Assembly: GCA_030040815.1 (NCBI GenBank)
Contig: JASHSZ010000190.1
Location: 1 to 8,861, forward strand
Reading direction: 5' to 3'
From: Streptosporangiaceae bacterium
GTDB taxonomy: Bacteria > Actinomycetota > Actinomycetes > Streptosporangiales > Streptosporangiaceae
Length of the DNA: 8,861 nucleotides
The notes under the pieces were generated by a model that did no database searches, was not told where the DNA came from, and saw only the letters and a list, made by a program, of their open reading frames with translations. Within the stretch, counting starts at the first letter, position 1; each line of letters opens with the position of its first letter. Position numbers and translations under genes: made by a program. This document shows, one piece after another, positions 1-6,548 of this stretch.

Positions 1-261
1 GACGATCGCCGGGGTCAGCATCGAGCCAGTCTGGATGGCGTTGTCGTGCTTGATCGCCTGCAGATACTCGGAGATCACGAAGAACGCGCCCTGCATCGTC
101 AGCCACTGGACGAGCTGGGTACCCAGCCCGAGGTTGGTCCGGTTGAGGAACAGCCGGAGCCGGATCAGCACGTCGCTCGCGCGGCGCTCGGCGAACCTGA
201 CGTGCAGGATCCACCGCCCTGGCGCGCGCTCCGCAGTCAGCCACCGGGTCTGCTCTCGCAC
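1..261 (-). pseudogene. 5'-truncated DHA2-type MFS drug exporter, runs off the left edge
   Basis: The minus strand reads as the middle of a 14-helix (DHA2/EmrB-QacA type) MFS transporter. An arginine-rich cytoplasmic segment (ERRASDVLIRLRLFLNRTN) is followed by a hydrophobic helix (TQLVQWLTMQGAFFVISEYL) and then a QAIKHDNAIQTGSMLTP stretch. This matches the family pattern LFRNRT-(N)LGL-TQ-QW...YLQ...NAI-TG, which normally sits about 250-300 residues into a protein of about 500. Here the frame is closed by TGA at 295-297, and the only nearby start is a weak GTG at 259-261. No ATG or recognisable N-terminal half lies upstream, where a plus-strand gene begins instead. I therefore read it as the 5' stump of a broken gene. 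The rest lies outside the window, so a frameshift or an unusual short variant cannot be excluded. Recognisable homology begins only near position 213. Confidence 0.62.
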
Positions 262-374
262 GGCCGCCCACGCTGCCGGGCGCGTCGGACAGCGTCAATC
301 ACCCGCGAGGCGTGATGACCGGCTGCGCCAAAGCGGACACAGTGCTAATGAGTCACGTCGAAAAGGGCGGAGCC

Positions 375-653
375 ATGAAACAGAGCCAGCAAGACACAGC
401 GACGCTGCAGCTGAACTCGAGGCTGCTGATGAGCGGGGCGGCGCTGGCGGGCCTCGGCAGCGCGCTGGCCCTGGCGGGCCTGGCCCTCGCCGCCGCCGCG
501 GTGGCTGATATCGCCAGGCAGTGGGTGAACCAGCAAGAGGTGCCGCCGGCCGAGCTTGCCCGGCAGCAGCTGGCGAAGGCCAAGGCCGCCACGGCCGCCG
601 GTGCCAGCACGTGGCGCACGCACCCGGCGAATTCGGCGGCCCGCCGGCGGTGA
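375..653 (+). CDS. Small single-pass membrane protein of unknown function (92 aa)
   Basis: A polar N-terminus (MKQSQQDTATLQLNSR) is followed by one long Ala/Leu/Gly-rich hydrophobic helix at about residues 17-44. A soluble tail follows with the motif RQWVNQQEVPPAELARQQLAKAKAA, and the protein ends in a basic RRR. The tail pattern W-V-x-Q-x-E-V-P-P-x-E-L-A-R resembles a recurrent short actinobacterial hypothetical protein, but I know of no function for it. No cleavable signal sequence is obvious, so the protein is probably anchored in the membrane with the charged tail on one side. Upstream in-frame ATGs at 312, 315 and 348 are possible. I chose 375 because a purine-rich AAAGGGCGGAG stretch precedes it and homology-like content starts there. 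A stem-loop begins 9 bases after the stop. The gene may be co-transcribed with the GH15 gene 132 bases downstream, unless the intervening hairpins terminate transcription. Confidence 0.7.
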   Translation: MKQSQQDTATLQLNSRLLMSGAALAGLGSALALAGLALAAAAVADIARQWVNQQEVPPAELARQQLAKAKAATAAGASTWRTHPANSAARRR

Positions 654-661
654 GCGTGCCC

Positions 662-699
662 GGAACGGATGGCTGACCGCCGCAGGGCCCATCCGTTCC
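662..699 (+). terminator. Perfect 11-bp stem-loop after the small membrane protein gene
   Basis: GGAACGGATGG (662-672) is perfectly complementary to CCATCCGTTCC (689-699), with a 16-base loop. It starts 9 bases after the stop codon at 651-653. No T-run follows, which is common for actinobacterial (I-shaped) terminators. It could equally be the first element of a longer leader for the gene at 786. Confidence 0.6.
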
Positions 700-706
700 C
701 GGTGAC

Positions 707-770
707 GCGGCACACCTGCAGGGCTGCGCGCACGTAACTCCTGTGCGCAGCCCTGGTTGTGGTGTGCCGC
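707..770 (+). promoter_or_regulatory. Large nested hairpin abutting the ribosome binding site of the GH15 gene
   Basis: The outer stem GCGGCACACC (707-716) pairs perfectly with GGTGTGCCGC (761-770). Inside it CAGGGCTGCG (719-728) pairs with CGCAGCCCTG (746-755), and CAC (731-733) pairs with GTG (743-745) across a two-base bulge. A 9-base loop (734-742) closes the structure, giving about 23 base pairs in 64 bases. The 3' foot ends at 770 and the Shine-Dalgarno sequence starts at 771. It may be a second terminator, an attenuator or a translation-controlling leader structure. The sequence alone does not decide, and no known riboswitch class is recognised. Confidence 0.55.
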
Positions 771-779
771 GAGGAAGGA
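771..779 (+). promoter_or_regulatory. Ribosome binding site deciding the GH15 start
   Basis: GAGGAAGGA lies 6 bases before the ATG at 786. This makes 786 the likely start instead of the in-frame GTG at 759 or 762, both of which fall inside the hairpin. Confidence 0.8.
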
Positions 780-785
780 ACAGTC

Positions 786-2663
786 ATGAGTCGCTACCCG
801 AACATCAGTGACCACGGCCTCATCGGCGACCTTCAGACCGCTGCGCTCGTGAGCACCGACGGCACGATCGACTTCTTCTGCTGCCCAAGGTTTGACTCCC
901 CGAGCGTGTTCGCCTCGCTTCTCGACACAGAGAAGGGCGGATACTTCCGGATCGCACCAGACCGGGATGATTACGTCAGTCGGCAGCTGTACTTCCCGGA
1001 CACGGCGATGCTGATCACGCGTTTCATGACGGCAGACGGAGTCGGTGAAGTCCTGGACTTCATGCCGATCATCGGGGGCGGGCCGACCGACCGCCACCGA
1101 CTGGTCCGGCACCTGAGGGTAGCGCGGGGCACGATGCGGTTCGTGATGGAGTTCCAGCCCCGGTTCGACTATGGCCGGGCCGAGCACACGATTCAGGTCA
1201 CGGACGCGGGTGCGATGTTCCGGACCGCAGGCGGGATGGAACTGACCCTGCATTCGACCGGGGAGCGGCGGCCCGCCGCCGAGGGCGGAGCCACCGTCGA
1301 GCGGGCTGGCGACGGCCTGCGCGCGACGTTCACGATGCGCGAGGGCGAGTACGGCCGGGGCGTCGTGCTGGAGTCCATGGGCGGCCAGCCACAGGCGCTG
1401 CCGACCGCCGAACTTGAGCGGCTGGCGCGCGACACCGCGGCGTACTGGAAGACCTGGCTGCACGGCTCGACCTACACGGGTCGGTGGCGGGAGGTGGTCG
1501 CCCGGTCGGCGATGACGCTGAAGCTGCTGACCTACCAGCCCACCGGCGCGCCGGTCGCCGCCGCGACCTTCGGGCTCCCGGAGCAGACCGCCGGCGAGCG
1601 GAACTGGGACTACCGGTTCACCTGGATCAGGGATGCGTCCATGTCCGTGCACGCCCTGGTCGGGCTCGGCTACCTGGAGGATGCCGCGCAGTTCGCCCAC
1701 TGGCTGCGTGATCGCGGCACCGAGTGCATGGGCGCAGATGGCTCGGGTCCAGTAAAGATCATGTACCGGGTGGACGGCTCTGCTGACGTCACCGAGGAGA
1801 TTCTCGACCACTTCGAGGGCTGGCGTGGGTCCCGGCCGGTCCGCATCGGCAACGGCGCGTCGGATCAGCTGCAGCTCGACATCTACGGCGAGGGCATGGA
1901 CGCCATAGTCACCGGGGATGGCTTCGGGCTGCCTATCCATCGCGCCGGCTGGCTAGGCATCACGAGGCTCATGGACTGGCTCGCCGACAACTGGGATCAG
2001 CCCGACGAGGGGGTGTGGGAGACCCGCGGTGGCCGGAAGGATTTCACCTTCGGCAGGGTGCAGTGCTGGGTCGCCCTCGACCGGGCGATCCGGCTGGCCA
2101 GGAAGCACGGCTGGCCAGCGAACGTCGGGACGTGGGCAGTCGAACGCGACAAGGTCTACAACCAGGTCATGGACCGCGGCTGGAATCCTACTGTCGGCGC
2201 GTTCACGCAGCACTACGCCACCGACGTGCTGGACTCGTCGCTGCTGCTCATGCCGATCGAGGGTTTCATCGCCCCCGACGACCCGATGTGGCTGTCCACG
2301 CTCGACGCCATGGACCGCGAGCTGGTCTCCGACAGCCTCGTGTATCGCTACAACCCCGCTGCCTCACCCGACGGGCTGCACGGGGACGAGGGCACGTTCT
2401 CGCTCTGTACGTTTCTGTATGTCGACGCGCTCGCTAGAGCTGGCCGGCTCGATGACGCGGTGCTGACATTCGAGAAGATGCAGACCTACGGCAACCACCT
2501 CGGCCTGTACTCCGAGGAGATCGGATCCACCGGCGAGCAGCTCGGCAACTTCCCGCAGGCGTTCACGCACCTGTCGCTGATCAACGCGGCGCTGAGCCTG
2601 AACCATGAGCTGGACGTCCGGCGTGGCCGGCACGAGTCGGCCCCGCTGCTGGCCACCGGCTAG
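786..2663 (+). CDS. Glycoside hydrolase family 15 protein (glucoamylase/trehalase type), 625 aa
   Basis: This is an inverting exo-acting alpha-glucosidase of family GH15, releasing glucose from alpha-glucans or from trehalose. Residues 4-45 (YPNISDHGLIGDLQTAALVS, then DGTIDFFCCPRFDSPSVFASLLD) are the typical N-terminal beta-domain opening, reaching to about residue 160. The (alpha/alpha)6 barrel begins near residue 240. It carries YRFTWIRDAS at 276-285, DEGVWETRGGRKDFTFGRVQCWVALDRA with the presumed acid E412, and LYSEEIGSTGEQLGNFPQAFTHL with the presumed base in the E577/E578 pair. The length of about 625 fits the family, and all key residues are present. No signal peptide is visible, so it should act in the cytoplasm on stored glycogen, maltodextrin or trehalose. 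Mycobacterial relatives are trehalases, but substrate cannot be set from sequence. It converges on the GAP-family gene with a 43-base gap. Confidence 0.93.
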   Translation: MSRYPNISDHGLIGDLQTAALVSTDGTIDFFCCPRFDSPSVFASLLDTEKGGYFRIAPDRDDYVSRQLYFPDTAMLITRFMTADGVGEVLDFMPIIGGGPTDRHRLVRHLRVARGTMRFVMEFQPRFDYGRAEHTIQVTDAGAMFRTAGGMELTLHSTGERRPAAEGGATVERAGDGLRATFTMREGEYGRGVVLESMGGQPQALPTAELERLARDTAAYWKTWLHGSTYTGRWREVVARSAMTLKLLTYQPTGAPVAAATFGLPEQTAGERNWDYRFTWIRDASMSVHALVGLGYLEDAAQFAHWLRDRGTECMGADGSGPVKIMYRVDGSADVTEEILDHFEGWRGSRPVRIGNGASDQLQLDIYGEGMDAIVTGDGFGLPIHRAGWLGITRLMDWLADNWDQPDEGVWETRGGRKDFTFGRVQCWVALDRAIRLARKHGWPANVGTWAVERDKVYNQVMDRGWNPTVGAFTQHYATDVLDSSLLLMPIEGFIAPDDPMWLSTLDAMDRELVSDSLVYRYNPAASPDGLHGDEGTFSLCTFLYVDALARAGRLDDAVLTFEKMQTYGNHLGLYSEEIGSTGEQLGNFPQAFTHLSLINAALSLNHELDVRRGRHESAPLLATG

Positions 2664-2667
2664 CAGC

Positions 2668-2707
2668 AGCCGCTCGGGGCGAGTTCCGGACGCCTGGGAG
2701 CGCGGCT
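2668..2707. terminator. Weak candidate bidirectional terminator between convergent genes
   Basis: AGCCGC (2668-2673) can pair with GCGGCT (2702-2707), with a few further pairs possible across a bulge. It lies in the 43-base gap between the convergent GH15 and GAP-family genes and touches the stop codon of the latter. The stem is short and the loop long, so the call is tentative. Confidence 0.25.
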
Positions 2708-3363
2708 CAGCCGGCCAGCCCGAGGGCCCCGTCCACGACGAGCGCAATGCCCCCGACCGCGAGGCCGGCTATCAGCACCGCACGCCCGTGGTCGCGGAGC
2801 CAGCCGTCGACGGCCTTGAGCGTGCGCGTGGTGGCATCCGGAGCCAGCACGTACAGCAGCAGTGGGAGCCAGGCCAGCGCCACGACGATCGTGACCACCA
2901 GGACGGCGGCGAGCGCGACAAGCACGATGCCTTCCTCCGCCGTCGCGATGACCTGGATGGCGGCGATAAAGGTTATCGACGGGGTGAAGACCAGCAGCCC
3001 AGCGGCGAACGCGGTGCGCGGGGCGGGACGGGCCACCAGCCGGCTCACGAGGTTCGGCTTCTTGTTCGGATCCTTCGGCCGCGGCTTTCTGCTCGCCAGC
3101 ACGAGGCTCGCGGCGATCGCGAGCGCGCCGAGTCCGGTGCGCAGGCCGTAGCGCGGGCCGCGTTCATCGGCGTGCTGCAGGCCACCCGCCCGCAGCGCGA
3201 AGAAGATGGCCACACCTACGACCACGGTCATCAGCACGGCGCCGGCCAGGAAGAACAGCACCGTCCGCTGCGGGTTCGTCGAGCCCAGCAGCACGGTCGC
3301 GACAACCAGCGCCGTTGGCGAGAGCCCCGCGAGGAAAGCGAAGCCGAGTGCCTGGCCTAGCAC
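2707..3363 (-). CDS. GAP-family (Sap / sulfolipid-addressing-like) integral membrane protein
   Basis: This 218-residue protein has six hydrophobic segments, at about residues 4-26, 34-57, 74-90, 117-140, 146-173 and 195-216. A basic cytoplasmic loop (SRKPRPKDPNKKPNLVSRLV) lies between the third and fourth. The layout and motifs (GFAFLAGLSPTALVVATVLL; RPAPRTAFAAGLLVFTPSITFIAAIQVIA) match the GAP family (SfLAP, within the LysE-type transporter superfamily). Mycobacterial members help export glycopeptidolipids or sulfolipid. Here it is best called a putative envelope-lipid or small-molecule exporter; the substrate is unknown. The GTG at 3361-3363 is the only sensible start, because an in-frame stop lies about 30 bases upstream. 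No good Shine-Dalgarno is visible, suggesting a leaderless or weakly translated message. The stop is at 2707-2709. Confidence 0.82.
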   Translation of the reverse strand: MLGQALGFAFLAGLSPTALVVATVLLGSTNPQRTVLFFLAGAVLMTVVVGVAIFFALRAGGLQHADERGPRYGLRTGLGALAIAASLVLASRKPRPKDPNKKPNLVSRLVARPAPRTAFAAGLLVFTPSITFIAAIQVIATAEEGIVLVALAAVLVVTIVVALAWLPLLLYVLAPDATTRTLKAVDGWLRDHGRAVLIAGLAVGGIALVVDGALGLAG

Positions 3364-3607
3364 GGCGGGCCAGCATTCTGGCCGCGCCTAACCCCGGCGG
3401 CTACCGCGGTTGGCCGGGGGATCGGCGCAGGCCGACCGCCACGGCCGCGCGGACGGCGCTGGCTCGTCACCCCGTTCCCCCCTCGGTCACTGACCTGGCG
3501 CAGCCATCATTCCGCGCCGGCCTTGCCGCCACGTCACCCGCCATGGGTGATGCCGGAGGCCGCTGACACGCCCGGGGGTTCTTCGGATGCGGCGCGCCGG
3601 CACCTGG
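3364..3607. other. Intergenic region without a recognisable gene
   Basis: These 244 bases separate two minus-strand genes. Translation in all frames gives only low-complexity Ala/Arg/Pro-rich peptides. A small hairpin, TCACCC (3534-3539) with GGGTGA (3545-3550), extendable by a G-T pair and a C-G pair, could help end transcription of the 3608-4729 gene. I see no promoter I would defend for the GAP-family gene. Confidence 0.4.
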
Positions 3608-4729
3608 TCACGTCGTGAAGCGAAGCGTCGCGCCGACCCCGTCCAGCGGCCTGGCCATCCCGCCGCAGGCCGCGGAGTTCCCGCTCTCGACCAGGTCTGG
3701 AGGCAGGAAGTACAGCTCGGCGTTGGTTGTCGCCAGCCCGCGGACGAGGGCCGCGTCAGCCCGGTCGAGGACCGGGTCAGGCACCTGGCGGTCCCGCAGC
3801 TCGGCCGGGGAGGCCGCCAGCTCGTGGCCAGCCGTACCGACCCAGGCGGTTGCGGTCGAGGAGGGATCGTCTGCGACGAACATGTCGAGCACCTGCCCGT
3901 CGCCGAGCGCCGTCATGGCTGCGCCGAGTCCCTCGACGGCCTGTCCGTGCGCGAGCCTCGCCTGCCACTCCCCGAACCGGTCCCGGACATCCCGGTCCGC
4001 CGCGTCAGACAGCGCCTGGTCCGCGACGCTCGCGAGCAGCGGGCTGTCGGCCGGGACCTCCTCGTCGACCACGACCGCTGCCTCCCGCAGCGGTTTCGGC
4101 AGCCGCGCCAGCAGCAGCGACCGGGCGTGCACGTCGCCTGCGACGATGACGTGCCGCGCACCGAACGCGGCTGCGGCGCTGGTTACCTCGGCGGCCAGCG
4201 CTTTAGCGTTCTCCTCCCAGGTCTCCTCGACGCTGCGCTGGTAGCGATCCTGAGACCAGCCGCCCACGGAGGTCTTGTGCAGCGGCCAGTCGCGGCTTGA
4301 GGCCCAGTTGCGCCACCAGTCCCCGGTGCCGCCGACGGCCAACACCTCGCCGCCGCGCCGGGTGGCGCTCACCCGCAGGTGCGGAACGGGCGGCGGCTGC
4401 TGCGCCAGCAGTGGCATGAGGTGCGGCAGCGCTGCCAGCCGGGCGATCTGTCGTCGGGGCGCCGCCTGCAGGGTCGCGGTCAGGGTAACGGTCGCCTCGC
4501 GGGCGAACACCGCCATGCCCGGCGCCCCCAAGTCGCGGGCGGTCACGATCCGGGCGACCGCGTCGAGCGTGGCCGGGTTCGCACCGGCCGCGGTCAGCTT
4601 CTCCCGGGCGGCGCGCCATCGAAGGTCGAGAGCCTGGGCCCAATTCTCGTGAATGCGGTCGGTGTCGATGTACACCGAGACATAGCCGCCGAACTCGTCA
4701 TACAGCGGCCGCAGGAAGTCCAGCTTCAT
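3608..4729 (-). CDS. Rv2629-family baeRF/Vms1-like release factor homologue (ribosome rescue or hibernation)
   Basis: The 373-residue length is close to mycobacterial Rv2629 (about 374), and the ending PLDGVGATLRF matches that family's C-terminus. The layout is that of bacterial aeRF1-like proteins. The N-terminal domain (residues 1 to about 130) opens with LRPLYDEFGGYVSVYIDTD. A basic loop with GGWSQ at 156-160 is followed by a helix (DRYQRSVEETWEENAKALAA). The central domain carries RHVIVAGDVHARSLLLARLP (192-211). The C-terminal domain has DRADAALVRGLATTNAELYFLPP (322-344). Relatives include Vms1/ANKZF1 peptidyl-tRNA hydrolases and the Balon hibernation factor (MSMEG_1130 in mycobacteria). 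The protein should bind the ribosomal A site in the cytoplasm. ATG at 4727-4729 is preceded by GAGGAG at 4741-4746, an 11-base spacing. Whether it cleaves peptidyl-tRNA or only protects idle ribosomes is open. Confidence 0.85.
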   Translation of the reverse strand: MKLDFLRPLYDEFGGYVSVYIDTDRIHENWAQALDLRWRAAREKLTAAGANPATLDAVARIVTARDLGAPGMAVFAREATVTLTATLQAAPRRQIARLAALPHLMPLLAQQPPPVPHLRVSATRRGGEVLAVGGTGDWWRNWASSRDWPLHKTSVGGWSQDRYQRSVEETWEENAKALAAEVTSAAAAFGARHVIVAGDVHARSLLLARLPKPLREAAVVVDEEVPADSPLLASVADQALSDAADRDVRDRFGEWQARLAHGQAVEGLGAAMTALGDGQVLDMFVADDPSSTATAWVGTAGHELAASPAELRDRQVPDPVLDRADAALVRGLATTNAELYFLPPDLVESGNSAACGGMARPLDGVGATLRFTT

Positions 4730-4873
4730 CGCGCCCCCAGCTCCTCATCGGCCAGACCCGCCACACCGCCGGGCCTGTCATTCGGGGATACCCGACTCGG
4801 CACGCACTGTCACGGTCGGTCACGGATTCCTGCTTGCGACCCGACCGGCCCGAAGGCTACCGCGCTGCCGCTA
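4730..4873. other. Intergenic region upstream of the Rv2629-like gene
   Basis: These 144 bases hold the ribosome binding site of the Rv2629-like gene and presumably its promoter. Short direct repeats of TCACGG occur near 4810-4825. I could not identify convincing -35/-10 elements or a hypoxia (DosR-type) box. Confidence 0.35.
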
Positions 4874-5707
4874 TCAGGGACCGGTGACGCGGGCCGCTGT
4901 GACCGCCACGGTGGTGTAGCGCATCGTAAAGCTGCCGCCCATCGCGTCGATCGCGGTCCGGACGCCCTCCTGCACCTGCACCAGCTTGTCCGGCGGCAGC
5001 TGGGTGAGGGAACCGAGGGTCGGTAGCTGGTCCAGCCACTCGTCCGTGCTGTAGGTGCGCTCCCAGTCGAACTGCCACTGCTCGGGTTCGCTGAACTCGC
5101 GCGCCTCCCGGATCCCGTCAGCGATCTTGACGAATAGCGGCTGATAGAGCTCCAGGGACGACCTCGTTGCCTGGCCGCTGAGGCTGACCGGCGAGTCCGG
5201 CACCACCCGCCGGTACACGTCGGCTAGCGCTTCGGTCACCTCGGGCGGGGCCTGGAAGACGTGGTGGAACGGCGCCAGCCGGCCGCCGCTGCGCAGCACG
5301 CTCGCCGCCTTGGCTGCGCCGGCGACCGGATCCACCCAGTGCCAGGCTGTGCCGGCGATGACCGCGTCGAACTCCCGGCCCGCCGGGTCCCAGGCCTCGA
5401 ACGTCGCCACCTCGGCCGCGACCCCGCTGCGCCTCGCGAACTCGGCCATCCGAGCGTCCGGCTCTACGCCGAGGACCGCGCAGCCGGCCGCCTGGAACTG
5501 ACGGGCCTCGATGCCGGTGCCGCAGCCGACATCCAGCACGTCGCGGCCGGGGCTGGCGGCGATGATCCGGTTCACCAGGGCGTCGGGGTAGGGCGGGCGG
5601 GTCCGGTCGTAGCGCTCGGCGTCCCCGCCGAAGGACTCCGCAACCTGCCGGTGACGATGCGGCTCGGGTACGGGCGAGGGTGCCGGGTTCGGCGGCGCGG
5701 CGGACAT
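4874..5707 (-). CDS. Class I SAM-dependent methyltransferase (277 aa)
   Basis: This is a Rossmann-fold methyltransferase of the UbiE/COQ5-like small-molecule type. A proline-rich leader (residues 1-16) is followed by FGGDAERYDRTRPPYPDALV, a common opening for this subgroup. Motif I is DVLDVGCGTGIEARQF (56-71). The acidic residue binding the SAM ribose is in LGVEPDARM (79-87). The post-motif FDAVIAGTAWHWVDP (113-127) ends strand 4, and VLRSGGRLAPFHHVF marks the following strand. The remaining 130 residues form a variable cap probably setting the substrate, which is unknown. ATG at 5705-5707 is chosen by frame; only a weak AGG lies about 10 bases upstream, so a leaderless message is possible. 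The gene lies 82 bases from lspA on the same strand. Confidence 0.88.
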   Translation of the reverse strand: MSAAPPNPAPSPVPEPHRHRQVAESFGGDAERYDRTRPPYPDALVNRIIAASPGRDVLDVGCGTGIEARQFQAAGCAVLGVEPDARMAEFARRSGVAAEVATFEAWDPAGREFDAVIAGTAWHWVDPVAGAAKAASVLRSGGRLAPFHHVFQAPPEVTEALADVYRRVVPDSPVSLSGQATRSSLELYQPLFVKIADGIREAREFSEPEQWQFDWERTYSTDEWLDQLPTLGSLTQLPPDKLVQVQEGVRTAIDAMGGSFTMRYTTVAVTAARVTGP

Positions 5708-5789
5708 GGGACAAACCTACGGGTCGGCTGTGGCGTGAGGCGGAGCTGACCGATGTCAGTCCGTTCGCCCGGTGCGAACCCTGCCTGGG

Positions 5790-6377
5790 CTACGTTGCCG
5801 GCGGCCGGTCCGCCTCGCGGGCCGACGCCGCGGGCCGGGAAACGCGCGCCCGGTGTTGCCACAGCCACGCGCCGATGGCGATCAGCGCACCTGCCCTGAG
5901 CCAGACATCCGCGAGATTGAAGGTCGGGCCGTAGAACCAGACGTGCAGCCAGTCCACGACGCCGCCGTGCAGCACGGCAGGCGGCCGGGTCAGGCGGTCG
6001 ATCAGGTTGCCTGCAGCGCCCGCCGTGGCGAGCGCGGCACCGAGTCCTTCAACGCGGCCGGTAGCGCGTAGCGCCCAGGTGCCGAGCAGGATCGCGCCAG
6101 CGAACGCTGCAGCTGTGAGGATCGGTTCGTAGCTGGCGCCCAGCCCGAATGCGGCGCCGTGATTGATGACCAGCTGCAGCCGTATCAATCCGCCGGGCAG
6201 GGTGATGTCGCGTCCATGGGAGAGCCGGGACAGCGCCCATGCCTTGCTCGCGGCGTCGGCCGCGACTCCTAGCACGGCAACCACGGCGCACCAGAACACT
6301 GGCTGTGCCGGCACCCGCATGCCACCCGCGGCGCGCGCGCCCCGTGCCGCCGGCCCGGGGGACGGGCTCTCTGTCAC
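5790..6377 (-). CDS. lspA: Signal peptidase II (prolipoprotein signal peptidase), LspA family
   Basis: The enzyme is an aspartyl protease in the cytoplasmic membrane that cleaves the signal peptide of diacylglyceryl-modified prolipoproteins before the lipid-modified cysteine. Four membrane segments are visible, at about residues 27-48, 85-104, 112-128 and 155-174. Family motifs are present in order: DAASKAW (41-47), VINHGAAFGLG (70-80), GAAGNLIDRL (120-129) and GGVVDWLHVWFYGPTFNLAD (138-157). The catalytic aspartates are D127 and D157. Length 195 is normal for actinobacteria. The GTG at 6375-6377 has an AAGGGG about 11 bases upstream; an internal ATG at residue 20 would also leave every motif intact. 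The usual actinobacterial neighbour rluD is absent, so this may be a second or relocated copy. It is divergent from the 6549 gene. Confidence 0.9.
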   Translation of the reverse strand: MTESPSPGPAARGARAAGGMRVPAQPVFWCAVVAVLGVAADAASKAWALSRLSHGRDITLPGGLIRLQLVINHGAAFGLGASYEPILTAAAFAGAILLGTWALRATGRVEGLGAALATAGAAGNLIDRLTRPPAVLHGGVVDWLHVWFYGPTFNLADVWLRAGALIAIGAWLWQHRARVSRPAASAREADRPPAT

Positions 6378-6548
6378 GTAACCAACCGCCCCTTGCTCGC
6401 CGCTGCCAGCACATCGCAGGCCAGCACTGGCTAAAGATTAGGTACCTTCCCCGATGCTACGGGTGTGTCGGCTCTGCGAATCTCGCATTAGGTCGGCCGG
6501 TCGAGCCGATCCGCCACCCCTCAACAGCCGGCTCGAAAGAAGGGTCAG
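6378..6548. other. Divergent promoter region between lspA and the SnoaL-like gene
   Basis: These 171 bases must carry promoters for two divergent genes. A locally AT-richer patch (CTAAAGATTAGGTACCTT, near 6432-6449) is the most likely place for a -10 element, but I see no spaced -35/-10 pair I would assert. The ribosome binding site AGAAGGG (6538-6544) lies 4 bases before the ATG at 6549. Confidence 0.35.

Noticed and set aside
345..1940. A 531-codon open frame on the minus strand opposite the GH15 gene
   Set aside because: The translation is Arg/His/Pro/Gly-rich without any recognisable domain, and it mirrors a GH15 gene with complete catalytic motifs. Long antisense frames are expected in such GC-rich DNA.
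2087..2118. Direct repeat of CGGCTGGCCAG inside the GH15 gene
   Set aside because: It encodes ordinary family sequence around the IRLARKHGWPAN segment and is best explained by codon bias.
2605..3360. A 251-codon plus-strand frame opposite the GAP-family gene
   Set aside because: It is low-complexity and charged, with no domain, while the opposite strand gives six clean membrane helices.
3587..4300. A 237-codon plus-strand frame opposite the Rv2629-like gene
   Set aside because: It is Arg/Pro-rich with no domain; the opposite strand ends and begins exactly like the Rv2629 family.
6432..6443. CTAAAGATTAG near-palindrome as an operator
   Set aside because: It is a single short imperfect palindrome without a second copy or nearby regulator gene.
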